Source: Albirhodobacter sp042466415
GTDB lineage: Bacteria; Pseudomonadota; Alphaproteobacteria; Rhodobacterales; Rhodobacteraceae
Direction: 5' to 3'
Length of the DNA: 64,000 bases
NCBI RefSeq assembly: GCF_042466415.1
Contig: NZ_JAXHCH010000001.1
Coordinates: 248,001 to 312,000, forward strand
Shown here piece by piece: positions 43,535-52,501 of this stretch. The first letter of the stretch is position 1. Every line of letters begins with the position of its first letter. Both the position numbers and the translations under genes were made by a program. The notes below the pieces were generated by a model. It saw nothing but the letters and a program-made list of their open reading frames with translations, searched no databases and was not told the DNA's origin.

Positions 43535-43993
43535 TGTAAGCTTGTGAAACACCTTTTCGAGGAGCAGGTTCATCACCATCTGTTCCTCGCGCGATAGATC
43601 CTCAAAGGCGCGCGCAAAAACCTCATCCGCGATCCCGCGCGCCCGCCGCCGCATTGCGTGCCCGGCTTCCGTCAGTGACACCTCCGTCACCCGCCCGTCG
43701 CGCGCGCGCATGCCCGTCACCACAAGACCTTGCAGCGTCATACGCTGAATAATCTTCGTCGCAGTGTTAGGTTTGATGATACAATAGTTGGAGATCTCGG
43801 AGATCGAGAGCGCCTGATCCTCGTAGAGAGACATCAAGACCCGCCAATAGGCAATATCCATCCCTTCAGCTTTTAGCCGCGCTTCCATCACTTGCATGTA
43901 GCGCGACGACGTTTGGGTGATCCAGTAAAACGGCCAATCGGCCTTATGGAAACCTGCCTCGCGCGGCGGCGGCATATCGGCCTCTTGCATCAA
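43532..43993 (-). CDS. iacR: MarR-family regulator, IacR-like
   Basis: A 153-residue winged-helix MarR protein. The helix-turn-helix is LSISEISNYCIIKPNTATKIIQRMTLQGLV (residues about 62-91), with the wing MRARDGRVTEVSLTEAG. iacR genes of known clusters encode MarR repressors that respond to indole-3-acetate. This one converges on the iac/TRAP operon, so it is not simply co-transcribed. A CGAAA-N6-TTTCG palindrome lies about 90 bp upstream. Confidence 0.75.
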   Translation of the reverse strand: MMQEADMPPPREAGFHKADWPFYWITQTSSRYMQVMEARLKAEGMDIAYWRVLMSLYEDQALSISEISNYCIIKPNTATKIIQRMTLQGLVVTGMRARDGRVTEVSLTEAGHAMRRRARGIADEVFARAFEDLSREEQMVMNLLLEKVFHKLT

Positions 43994-44078
43994 TAAGCAA
44001 TCCTTCGACTAATCGGGGACGCACACCGCCCAAAAATTCAAACCCTGTCCTCCCAACCTAAGGAGATACACGCAGATC

Positions 44079-44116
44079 CGAAACAAGTATTTCGTAACGG
44101 CGCCGACCATTGTCAA
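44079..44116 (-). promoter_or_regulatory. Candidate iacR promoter and operator
   Basis: On the minus strand TTGACA (44116-44111) is a perfect -35. The palindrome CGAAA-CAAGTA-TTTCG at 44079-44094 covers the expected -10 region, where AATACT is a weak -10. A MarR repressor bound there would block its own transcription. Inferred from position and symmetry. Confidence 0.4.
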
Positions 44117-44741
44117 CAAGGACGCGCCGATGAAATCCGCCATGCGGCGCGCGGTATCCGTCCACGTGCCTCGCTGACAACGGGCCATCACAACCCTCTG
44201 CTCATCGGCCCTACGCAACGCATTTTGGCGCCTTCACGCGCGCATGGCATCCCGACCAACTGGCTGACCCTACGCGTTCGGCGTTTGCTCTGAACTGCGA
44301 CACGATGAGATTGCCTGTCTACTCTACGGGGTTAATTACAATATTTGGTGTTTGTATTTTGGTTGTGCACAGGGAGGCTGATCTGGAGCGCGCTTCAGCC
44401 GATGCCGAAGGCGCTGAAGATTGTCGGTCGGTTCAGGAAGCGTGACATGGTAGGACTGCGCGTTTCAGGCAAATGGGGAGAGGGAGGCGAGGTCATATGC
44501 CCTCAATTTCCCCTCTTGCTTGATCGTGTATCGGAGTGGCGTGGTCGATCAAACAGGATCCCGCAAAACGCGACATCCTGTTGGAGTGTAGCAACAACCA
44601 TTTCGCGTGGACGCATATAGTTTGAGAAGAGACGCGAGGTCGTATTCTCGGTGTATTTGTGAGTGGCGCTAGGGTCGGGTGACGCTGCGCTTTGGCGCGC
44701 CTGCTGTGGCTTGCGGCTTTTCTGCGGGATCAAACGCCAAA

Positions 44742-44759
44742 AACCCGCCGTGGCGGGTT
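44742..44759 (-). terminator. Intrinsic terminator on the minus strand
   Basis: AACCCGCC (44742-44749) and GGCGGGTT (44752-44759) form an 8-bp stem with a two-base loop. Read on the minus strand the hairpin is followed by a short run of T residues. It lies 30 bases downstream of the tRNA-like remnant, the usual arrangement for a tRNA gene. Confidence 0.5.
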
Positions 44760-44789
44760 GTGAGGGGTCTGATATTGATTGGTGTTTTT

Positions 44790-44835
44790 TGGTTGCGGGA
44801 GCTCGATTTGGATACAAATTCGCAAATCTTCATAA
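44790..44835 (-). pseudogene. Decayed tRNA-like 3' end (possible old attachment site)
   Basis: TGGTTGCGGGAG at 44790 is the reverse complement of a tRNA acceptor end with CCA, and GATTTG follows where the T-loop of tRNA-Met-type genes would be. The T-stem no longer pairs and the anticodon half is not recognisable. tRNA 3' ends are common integration sites, so it may mark an island boundary. The match is partial, so confidence is low. Confidence 0.3.
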
Positions 44836-44987
44836 AGTTTATATTGAGCGGTGACGTGGCTGCACTTTTTGGGCGAAGATGGTAACAGCCCAAACCGGAC
44901 CTCAGTCAATGTCTATTACGCAACAGCACAGCTTTATCAGCACAAATCAATGTCCAAAACGCGTGGACCATATTGAATTGTCTAAAG

Positions 44988-45998
44988 TGTTCCTAGGTGT
45001 TCAGTCCCAGTATCTGGTGAATTGGATTTAGGATGAATTTGTCTGGCCGGATGTCCATATCTTGCAGATGTATTCGTAGGGCTTGAGGCCACCGAGGGTT
45101 TTGAGTTTGCGTACGCAGTTGGTCGTGGTCATCGTAGTGGAAACACTTGAACGTGCGTCTTTGATGGTGCGATTCATGCGCTCCACCCGACTGTGGTCCA
45201 CGGATGGTTTGGCTTCGCAAGGCGATGTTCGATCTCGTTGGCCTCACAGACCATGTCGAAGCGCATTGGCCTTGAAAATGCGGTGTTGCGATTGCGCGGT
45301 TGCTAAGCGACCTGGATGCCGTTGTCGGTCAAAATAGTGTGGACATGATAGGGCACGGCTTCGAGCAAGAGCTGTAAGAACTCCTAGGCGGTATTCCTGT
45401 CTGCCTCCTCGACGAGTTGGGTCACGGCAAACTTGCTTGTTCACCTCCCGTCGACGCTGCACATCGCCTGCCGAGAGGCGGGTCAATGCACAGAAACTGA
45501 TTAAGCTTGCCCTTCGCCGTCTGAACCTCGGCGATGTCTTAGTGGAAGAAACCGATAGGATAGCGCTTGAACTTCTAACGCTTTGGTTTGTCACCCGCCA
45601 CATCATGCAGCCGAGAGATGCCATGACGCTGGAGGTAGCGATGCAGCGGCAACAAGCTGTGCCGTCTGAATGCGAAAATGGTGGCCTCCTCAGCCTCCTC
45701 GGTCAAGACCGTTGATCGAGGCTGAGGAGGGCCGATCTTCAAATCCTCGACAGTCTGGCGTTTACGCCACTTCGCCACTGCTTTGGGATTGCAGCCAAGC
45801 TCCCGGCTCAGTTGCGCGAGCGAAGCTTACGATCATTCGGGACATCCCTCGAACCAATGGCGGGCTGACCCTCATTATTGCAGCTCTGACGGCGTGCGTG
45901 GTCGTGGCGCTCCCATGACGAACTTGTCCCATAATGCTTCCCTCCATTCCTGCGAAAGGATCACACCATCAAACCGTGGCATCAAACACCTAGGAAGT
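44988..45998 (-). mobile_element. Decayed IS481-family insertion sequence
   Basis: Both ends carry the inverted repeat TTCCTAGGTGTT (44990-45001) / AACACCTAGGAA (45985-45996). The minus strand between them encodes scattered pieces of an IS481-family transposase in the right order. It is about 1.0 kb and cannot be active. Confidence 0.75.
44993..45932 (-). pseudogene. IS481-family transposase, broken
   Basis: Pieces in order on the minus strand: MGQVRHGSATTTHAVRAAI at 45932, then AKWRKRQTVEDL and PRSTVLT near 45770, LQRHGISRLHDVAGDKPKR near 45600, DIAEVQTAKGKL near 45520, and C-terminal FHYDDHDQLRT with KFILNPIHQILGLNT at the end. The original helix-turn-helix and DDE regions are interrupted by stop codons, deletions and two inserts of about 37-38 bp (near 45836-45875 and 45441-45478). 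The order and wording are characteristic of this family, so identification is fairly safe. Confidence 0.7.
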
Positions 45999-46507
45999 TC
46001 TGCGAAATCAGATTGATCTTACCTTCGCGACCGTGCGCGATCCTTTGGCGTGGTTGAAAAGCGGTTATCGCTACTAATATGCGGCTTCACGGAGCGGCCC
46101 CTCGGGTTTTCGAGCTTGCTGCATCTAGTCAACGCCTGCATGATACGCGATCTCCGGATGTATGATAATCATATTCGTCCGCAGACCGAGCTGGTGCCAC
46201 AGGATGCCGAGGTTTTCCGCCTCGAAAACGGGCTTGAGGTCATCATTGCACAGCTTGATGCGGTGTCGCTGGCGGAACTGACAATCGAGCAGCTTTTGAA
46301 AGGCGAGATCCGCGTCACACGGGCGGACGCGGCGCTGGTCGCATCGGTTTTTGCCGCTGATTATAGGCGCTTCGGCTATCGGCTCCTCGACGAAACTTAA
46401 ATGCACCCTAATGATCGATATACCTTCATGCGCCGAGTGTTATCGCGTTTCGCGGCGCGACTTTTGGTCTTAAACATCAGCGCGATTGGCTTCGGTAATC
46501 GGAGGCA
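45999..46507 (+). pseudogene. C-terminal gene fragment, possibly sulfotransferase-like, beside the IS481 remnant
   Basis: A frame open from about 46050 to 46400 encodes MYDNHIRPQTELVPQDAEVF and further residues of a soluble protein. The NHIRPQ block resembles the C-terminal part of some membrane-associated sulfotransferase-type proteins, but the match is weak. No start codon with a good ribosome site is seen, and the IS481 remnant lies just upstream, so the gene is probably truncated. The rest of this 509-bp stretch holds nothing recognisable. Confidence 0.3.
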
Positions 46508-47638
46508 TTATTCGGCGCGCTTCTGCGCGAGGATGTCCTCGAATAGTGCGATGTACTGCGCGGCCATCCTTTCCCAAGTTAGTGAGCGCGCGCATGCCCT
46601 TGCGCGCTCTGCCATTTGCGCGCGCAATACGGGTTCGGCGGCGAGGGTTTTTAAGGCAGCGTGAAGGGCGCGGACGTCCTCGGGGTCGTTGAGTTTGATG
46701 CTCGCGGCTTCGTCTAGGAATTCTGCGCCGCCGGTTGTGCGGGCGGTGATGACGGGGAGGCCGCTACCGAGCGCCTCAAACAGAACCAGACTGCATGCCT
46801 CATATCGCGATGGGAAAACAAACACATCGCAGGCGCGCATGATCGCCGGAATATCGCGGCGAAAATCTAGGAAAGTCACGCGGTCAGAGAGGCCCGCAGC
46901 GATGACTTCGTTTGGATACGGGCTGTTTCGCGTGCGCCCGACAACTATGAGGGAGAGGTTTTCAATGCCCGGCAATGCGGCGAGAATGGTGTCGAGACCT
47001 TTGCGGCGCGAAACGATATCCCCGACGAAAAGCGCTCGCATATTCCCAAGCGGAAGATCAAGCGCAGCGACATCCTCGCTGCTGGGCGTGAACATATCGG
47101 TGTCTACACCGTTCGCGATTGCGGTTATCTTGTCGCAGGAAATCCCGAGAGTGACTATTTCATCTGCAACCTGCCCCGAGACGGCGATGATATGTCGGGC
47201 GCGGCGGAAGGCGCGTTTTTCTAGCGTAGCATTCACAAAAGTATAAAGCCGTTGATAGAGGCCGCGCAGACCGTGCCCCGCGTCGTAATATGGCGAGGCG
47301 GACCAGCCGCTGTGGACGAAATGTACCGCATTCACATCGACAGGAACGGAGGTGATTGCGCCATTGGCCATCGTGAGATCAACCTGTCCGCGTAGCTTCG
47401 CCAGTGCCCGCGCCGCACCAAAGGAGAACCACGCATTGCGCAGCAAATTTGTCGGCAACGGACCATGCGAAATTTCGACCCACCGGACATTGGGCAAAGC
47501 GAGCAGAGCGGGGGCCACCTTTGCGGCAATCAACGTCACCTCATGCGCCGCTGCGCTTAGCCCGCGGACCACTTCGAAATTTACTCGGCCCTGACCATCG
47601 TTTTCAACGAAAGCGTGCGTGACTATGGCTATTTTCAT
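46508..47638 (-). CDS. Glycosyltransferase family 4
   Basis: A 376-residue GT-B enzyme. It begins MKIAIVTHAFVENDGQGRVN and has the donor-site blocks RKGLDTILAALPGIENL and PSRYEACSLVLFEALGSGLPVI. It is the last gene of the exopolysaccharide operon and overlaps the polymerase gene by ATGA. It would add one sugar to the lipid-linked repeat in the cytoplasm. Linkage and sugar cannot be predicted. Confidence 0.88.
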   Translation of the reverse strand: MKIAIVTHAFVENDGQGRVNFEVVRGLSAAAHEVTLIAAKVAPALLALPNVRWVEISHGPLPTNLLRNAWFSFGAARALAKLRGQVDLTMANGAITSVPVDVNAVHFVHSGWSASPYYDAGHGLRGLYQRLYTFVNATLEKRAFRRARHIIAVSGQVADEIVTLGISCDKITAIANGVDTDMFTPSSEDVAALDLPLGNMRALFVGDIVSRRKGLDTILAALPGIENLSLIVVGRTRNSPYPNEVIAAGLSDRVTFLDFRRDIPAIMRACDVFVFPSRYEACSLVLFEALGSGLPVITARTTGGAEFLDEAASIKLNDPEDVRALHAALKTLAAEPVLRAQMAERARACARSLTWERMAAQYIALFEDILAQKRAE

Positions 47639-49050
47639 GTCATTTCCTTTGGTTGAGTGTGTGACGTGGCTCTCGAAAATTCGCGCTGTGATCGCAGCGA
47701 TTTACGCGGGCCCGCAGCCGCAATAATGCAGGCGAGGAATGGGAAGAGAAGCATCCCCGTGGCACCTTCCAGCGTGTTTGAAAAAATCATCAGCGCGATT
47801 TTAACGATGGAGATCACTGCCATTGAGGCCGTTTGCGGTTGGGTGCGGATACTGCGCAGCAGGGTGAAAAACCAGAATAATACGATTGCGGCGAGAAACA
47901 GGCCGATGAAGCCGAAGGTGAACAAAAGCGACAGCCAGCCGTTGTCAAACACCCCAAGCGTATCTCCGCTTTGAGTTAAATTCGATGCGACGCCGATGCT
48001 GCCCAATCCCCCCCCGACCAAAAGCGAGCCGACGTTTTCCAACATCGCGTTGGTAAATTCCGCGCGGTCTTGAAGGCTGCGGTCATCTTGAATGGAGGAG
48101 AGGGTTTCGAATCTGCTGCTGATCGTTTCGAAAAACTCCGCGCGCATGACGAGCGGAATGGCGGCGATACCAACAAGCCCGATAATTGCAATGGCGCGAA
48201 ACTTTGTCCGTGCGTCACCAATCAGCATCAGCAAAAAGATTCCGATTCCCACCGCGCCCCAGCTGGATCGGACCAGCGAGAGAGCCAGCCCTAAAATCAT
48301 CACCGCCCCCGCCGCGACTGTACGCAATGATAGTTTGTTGAAAATCAACAAAAACGCCGATGAGACCGCCACAGCGAAGATACCCGGCGCGTTCATTGTT
48401 GAAAAGACGCGGATCGCGAAAGGTTCGGGGCGGCCGATGGAGGCCATTTTTGCGCCGATCATCCATGCCGTGTCCCAAGGCGGGGCGACGATGAACTGGA
48501 AGGCGCCGTAGATCGACATGACGACCGCGCCGCCGATCAGGGTGCGGGTCATTGTCGCACGGATCTGAGCGTTTGCATCAGGGTTTGACAGGATCAACAG
48601 CGCGAACGCAATAGGGGCTATCCAATTTGCGGCGGCGTAAATCGCGGCGAACCCGCGCCCGTTAGCAAGCCCGAGCAGCAGTCCATAAACAACAATCGAG
48701 AGGTAGATAAAGAACGGCAGTGCCGTTTTGAATGTCACCCGTGTCATATTCCGCCGCAGGGCGAAGACCGCCAGAAGCGTGACGACGAGCGGGGCGATCA
48801 AACTCAAACTAAATTCATGTCGACCGCTTTGCCAATCTACAAGCCGGCGCACGAAGGGCGAAAACATCCACAAAAGCAGCGTGAACGAGATGTAATCGCG
48901 GGTCGGAGATTTCTTGAGCGCGCGCAGGCCGATCGCGAGGCAGGCCAGTAGATACATCGGGTCCAGCAGGTTGCCCGCGTGTCCGGCGGTCAGGATGAGG
49001 ACCATTGCCGCGAGGAGCCACAGGAGCAGTAGATGGGTGGCGATTTTCAT
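47635..49050 (-). CDS. O-antigen ligase / Wzy-polymerase-like membrane protein
   Basis: A 471-residue polytopic protein with 10-12 helices and a large periplasmic loop (about residues 310-370), typical of the Wzy_C/WaaL superfamily. It includes LVGGGLGSIGVASNLTQSGD and the DNGWLSLLFTFGFIGLFLA segment after the loop. These proteins polymerise repeat units or ligate glycan to lipid. Gene order suggests the polymerase of this exopolysaccharide locus. It is coupled to both neighbours by four-base overlaps. Confidence 0.85.
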   Translation of the reverse strand: MKIATHLLLLWLLAAMVLILTAGHAGNLLDPMYLLACLAIGLRALKKSPTRDYISFTLLLWMFSPFVRRLVDWQSGRHEFSLSLIAPLVVTLLAVFALRRNMTRVTFKTALPFFIYLSIVVYGLLLGLANGRGFAAIYAAANWIAPIAFALLILSNPDANAQIRATMTRTLIGGAVVMSIYGAFQFIVAPPWDTAWMIGAKMASIGRPEPFAIRVFSTMNAPGIFAVAVSSAFLLIFNKLSLRTVAAGAVMILGLALSLVRSSWGAVGIGIFLLMLIGDARTKFRAIAIIGLVGIAAIPLVMRAEFFETISSRFETLSSIQDDRSLQDRAEFTNAMLENVGSLLVGGGLGSIGVASNLTQSGDTLGVFDNGWLSLLFTFGFIGLFLAAIVLFWFFTLLRSIRTQPQTASMAVISIVKIALMIFSNTLEGATGMLLFPFLACIIAAAGPRKSLRSQREFSRATSHTQPKEMT

Positions 49051-50066
49051 GGTGCGGAATCTTGTGGCGCAGAACCTTGAGGCATGGGCGCGGCGCGGCC
49101 GGGGGGATCATTGCGGAAACGGCGGGCGAGGGACAGCCCCTCGAAAAAGCCGGACCAGCCGCCGATCAACATATCGGGCAGCGATTTGGGTCGCTTTGCC
49201 AGCGCATGGGCGATGAAAAACAAGCCGGGGCAGTAGCGATGGCCTTTGAAAATGGAATATCCGATATATTTGACCCGCGTCCAAGGTGAGGCGAAGGCAA
49301 GATCGGCCGCAACGACATTTGCGGTTTGGTCGTGGCAACGAATGCGGGAATAAACGTCACGCGGGCCATCAGCTCTTTCGGCTGGAAAATGGTCTACTCG
49401 GGCGGATGGGTCAAAGATGATTTTCCATCCGGCGTGGGCGAGGTTCTCACAATACCAAGTTTCATTGGCTATTTGCGCACCTTTTCCAAACAGGCGTTCG
49501 TCCAGCCGGACGGTTCCAATTGCCACGCGGCGCAAAATCCAATTGCAGCCCTTGATACTATCCACCCTGCGAGCTGCCCCTTCGGCGAGGTGATGCCCCC
49601 CGCGCAGAATGCCAAAGGCTGTGCGTTGGCCCGGCGTGGTGGTTGTGCCGGTGATAATCTGTCCGTTTTGATGCACAAGATCGCGCCCGCCCGCGCAGGC
49701 AACTTGGGGATCAGAGAAATGCGCCAAAACACGATCCAGCCAATCGGGATGGGGCAGGGCATCGTCGTCAAAAATGGCGATGAAGTCGCCAGTTGCATGG
49801 GCTAGGCCCGCGTTAAGGGCGCAAACTACGCCCGCCTCATGCGCTTCGACAATTTCGAGGGTGTCGATTTTACCGATCTGTCCGGAGAGCCATTCGAAGG
49901 TCTCGGGATCTTCCAGCGGACGGGTGATAACGATGATTTGCGAGAAGGGCCGCGCAGAGGCCGCGATGGCTGCGAGGCAGCGTTGCAGAATATCCAGCCG
50001 CCGGAACGTTGGAACGATGGCTGAGATCTGCGCGGTGTCGGGCGTTTGTGCGGTGGCGGTCTGCAT
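49047..50066 (-). CDS. Glycosyltransferase family 2
   Basis: A 339-residue GT-A enzyme with ISAIVPTFRRLDILQRCL at the start, the DDD metal-binding motif in AIFDDDALPHPDWLDRV and the later CNWILRRVAIGTV block. The C-terminal region has a hydrophobic segment that could attach to membrane. It is second in the operon by position and overlaps the polymerase gene. Confidence 0.88.
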   Translation of the reverse strand: MQTATAQTPDTAQISAIVPTFRRLDILQRCLAAIAASARPFSQIIVITRPLEDPETFEWLSGQIGKIDTLEIVEAHEAGVVCALNAGLAHATGDFIAIFDDDALPHPDWLDRVLAHFSDPQVACAGGRDLVHQNGQIITGTTTTPGQRTAFGILRGGHHLAEGAARRVDSIKGCNWILRRVAIGTVRLDERLFGKGAQIANETWYCENLAHAGWKIIFDPSARVDHFPAERADGPRDVYSRIRCHDQTANVVAADLAFASPWTRVKYIGYSIFKGHRYCPGLFFIAHALAKRPKSLPDMLIGGWSGFFEGLSLARRFRNDPPGRAAPMPQGSAPQDSAP

Positions 50067-50274
50067 GTGTCAGAAACTTCCGGTCCAATGGGTCAGGTCT
50101 GCGATACTTGGCCGGCCCGCGTGCTTTGTCGCCGCGAATTGATCTGTGAGAGTATCTTCATCAAGTGGCATTGCGGTGTCAGCCCATATGATTTTCCAGC
50201 GGCATCTTGGAATTTGACCGTAGCAAATGGCGCGTTGCATCGCAATGATCTGCGGGCGGAAGACGGCATTGAGG

Positions 50275-51522
50275 CTACGGCTGTTTCGGATTGTCCTTGC
50301 GGTGTTTTATAATTTCCAGCGTGCCAATCAAAATTGCCGGCACTGTGAATCCTGCATTCAAGATCAGTGCTCCGGAAATCGTCGAAAGATCCAGCCATAA
50401 TACCGCGCCACCAATCCACATGAAGCCAAGTGGAATTTGCGCGAGGGAATATTCGACCCACCCGCGATGCGCGATCATATTCCAATATTCACCGCCCGTT
50501 TGGATAAACGCGACGCAGATCGCCAGCACGACAATTTCGCTTTTGAGATGTGCGTAATTCTCCCCGAGAAGCCATAGCAATGCGTTGGGAATAACAACAG
50601 CAATTGCCAATAGGATCAGGCCCGGAATGCTAATCAAAGCGGTGAGGCCAAATATTTTTTGGATCACGCTGTCTTTGGCTCGGGCGACGATCGGGACAAA
50701 AAAGGCGGCATTTACGACGCGAATCGGGCCGAGAAGTGCCGAGATCCGCATCAGGGCGCCGAAGCCGGCGATCACGGTGGCATCGGCTTTGAAGGCGAGC
50801 AGCAGGAGAACGATTTGCGCTTGCGAGACGTAGAAAGCCTCAACGGGGAGTTGGCGTCTAACGCCGCTGACGATTTCCTCAACATCTTCGGCGCGGGGCT
50901 GGGTGGTGACGCGGGGCACGATTTGGAACACCCACTTCCGGATCGGCCAAATTCGGGCGAGTGCCACGAGAACGCCAATGAAAACCGCCGAAATCGCATT
51001 CAATCCGCCGATGGCAAATAGCGCTGAAACCACCGCAAGGCGGCCGATTGCGAGGCCCGAATCCAGCATTTGGACCCGGCTTGTTTGATGCGCAAAAAAC
51101 AAGATTTGATCGATAATCCGGCTATTCAGATCGACCACCCAAAACGCCCCGAGCAGAATCAGAATGGCGCCGCTTTGCATCCAGTCTGCGCCGCTTCGCC
51201 ATAGAATCACCGCCGCGAGGCAAAGCACCAATGGCATCAGGAAAATCATCAACAACCGGCGGACATGGACCAGCGCGGGGACCAATTCGCCCGCGCGGGC
51301 ATAATCGGGCCAAAGCCGCCCCAAAAGCGCAACGAAGCCGATGTTCGCGCCGCCTTTCGCCAGCACGGAAATCGCGCCCATGATCGAAATCGCGATGGTA
51401 TAAATGGCGTATTGTTCCACGGTCAGCCACCGCACGAGCAACAGGCCCGTCACGGCGGCAAGGCCTTGGGCCACGATATTTCCGGCGAGGAATGTGATTA
51501 AGCGGCGAACAAATGGCATCAA
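50275..51522 (-). CDS. Wzx-like polysaccharide flippase
   Basis: The 415-residue protein has about 12 helices and the pattern of the polysaccharide biosynthesis/MATE superfamily flippases (LITFLAGNIVAQGLAAVTGL, then RWLTVEQYAIYTIAIS). It would move lipid-linked repeat units across the inner membrane. It lies 208 bp upstream of the GT2 gene on the same strand. The 50067-50274 gap holds no gene. Confidence 0.87.
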   Translation of the reverse strand: MMPFVRRLITFLAGNIVAQGLAAVTGLLLVRWLTVEQYAIYTIAISIMGAISVLAKGGANIGFVALLGRLWPDYARAGELVPALVHVRRLLMIFLMPLVLCLAAVILWRSGADWMQSGAILILLGAFWVVDLNSRIIDQILFFAHQTSRVQMLDSGLAIGRLAVVSALFAIGGLNAISAVFIGVLVALARIWPIRKWVFQIVPRVTTQPRAEDVEEIVSGVRRQLPVEAFYVSQAQIVLLLLAFKADATVIAGFGALMRISALLGPIRVVNAAFFVPIVARAKDSVIQKIFGLTALISIPGLILLAIAVVIPNALLWLLGENYAHLKSEIVVLAICVAFIQTGGEYWNMIAHRGWVEYSLAQIPLGFMWIGGAVLWLDLSTISGALILNAGFTVPAILIGTLEIIKHRKDNPKQP

Positions 51523-51664
51523 TTATTCCGCTACCATTTGCGCGGTGCCGCAGTGTTCAATTCCATCGCTGATTTCCTTATTGGCGGAGCGTTCGGTAGG
51601 TCAGGCGATTATTAGGGGTCTTCTGCGAAAAATGTAACATCAATCAGGTGTAGGAAGGTCAAAA

Positions 51665-52414
51665 ATGTTAGGTATGTCTTTATCGATCTGCGTTCTCGCG
51701 ACTCGGCAGAGTCGACGTGAATGTTGTTTTGTGGCACAAATCCCGGGTTTGAAGGCGCTTTATGATCCTTCTGACCGCGCGAATATGTTTACCGATATTG
51801 CAATGACAACTCAGGTCACCGCGGATGGCCAGGCGGTTGCGGTGATCCGAGACCAGAGCGGGAATAACCACCATTTGACGCAGCCCATCGCCGCAGCCCG
51901 CCCGCTATATCGGACCAACGGCACGTTGCATTGGCTGGAAGGTGATGGGGTGGATGACATCCTGACTTGTGCTTCTCCGGTGAGCGCATATCCGTTCACC
52001 ATTGCGGCAGGGTTCGAGCCGCTCTCAGCGGCGGAGGGCGGGATTGCGACGCTATATCAAAACGATAGTAACTATAAGTCATTGATGGTGAATGGGTATT
52101 TGCGAGCGATTGATCGCGCCTCATCTACACAACAGGCGGCTCGCTCTAATACGGTTGTCCCAGTGAAATCATATGCGATGGCACAATATTCGTCTAATTC
52201 GGTCAAACTCGAGACATCAGCCTATAGCATTACCAGCGACAGATATACCCAGACCTTTGGTACGCCGAGCGATTTCTGACTGCTTTCATTCCGCAGTTCA
52301 AACCGCTACGCCTGCCGGATTTACGGGGTCGCGATTTTCGATCAAGCGCTGCTAGAAAATGATTCAACCACCGTGGCGAAATGGCTTGCGGCAAAATGCG
52401 GCCTCACGTCTTGA
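51665..52414 (+). pseudogene. LamG/concanavalin-like secreted or phage-tail-type protein, broken by an in-frame TGA
   Basis: The frame starts at an ATG at 51665 and contains the family-typical opening PGLKALYDPSDRANMFTDIA, a DQSGNNHHLTQ segment and DGVDDILTC. A TGA at 52277-52279 ends it after GTPSDF, but the same frame continues without a shift through RYACRIYGVAIFDQALLEND and VAKWLAAKCGLTS to a stop at 52412-52414. That second part is the normal C-terminus of these LamG-like proteins, so a Trp or Arg codon probably became TGA. Function unknown; such proteins occur on phage tails and cell surfaces. Confidence 0.6.
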
Positions 52415-52501
52415 TCCGATATCGGAGCGCATGAATTTAGTCCCCACTCTGATCTTACCGGTCAATTTGGGGGCTGCTATTTAGTGCGATGACACCCCGA
52501 T

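Larger units (their letters stand above)
43994..44987. other. 994-bp stretch without a convincing gene
   Basis: Short open frames occur on both strands but none has conserved features or a good ribosome site. It contains the iacR upstream region, a terminator-like hairpin at 44742-44759 and a tRNA-3'-end-like remnant at 44790-44835. It looks like the debris of an old insertion that ends at the IS481 remnant. Confidence 0.6.

Noticed and set aside
44345..44620. Open frame of 91 codons in the graveyard region
   Set aside because: No conserved features; it spans sequence that looks like insertion debris.
52277..52279. Possible selenocysteine at the TGA in the LamG-like gene
   Set aside because: No selenocysteine-type hairpin was recognised directly after it and the family is not known to use selenocysteine; a nonsense mutation is simpler.
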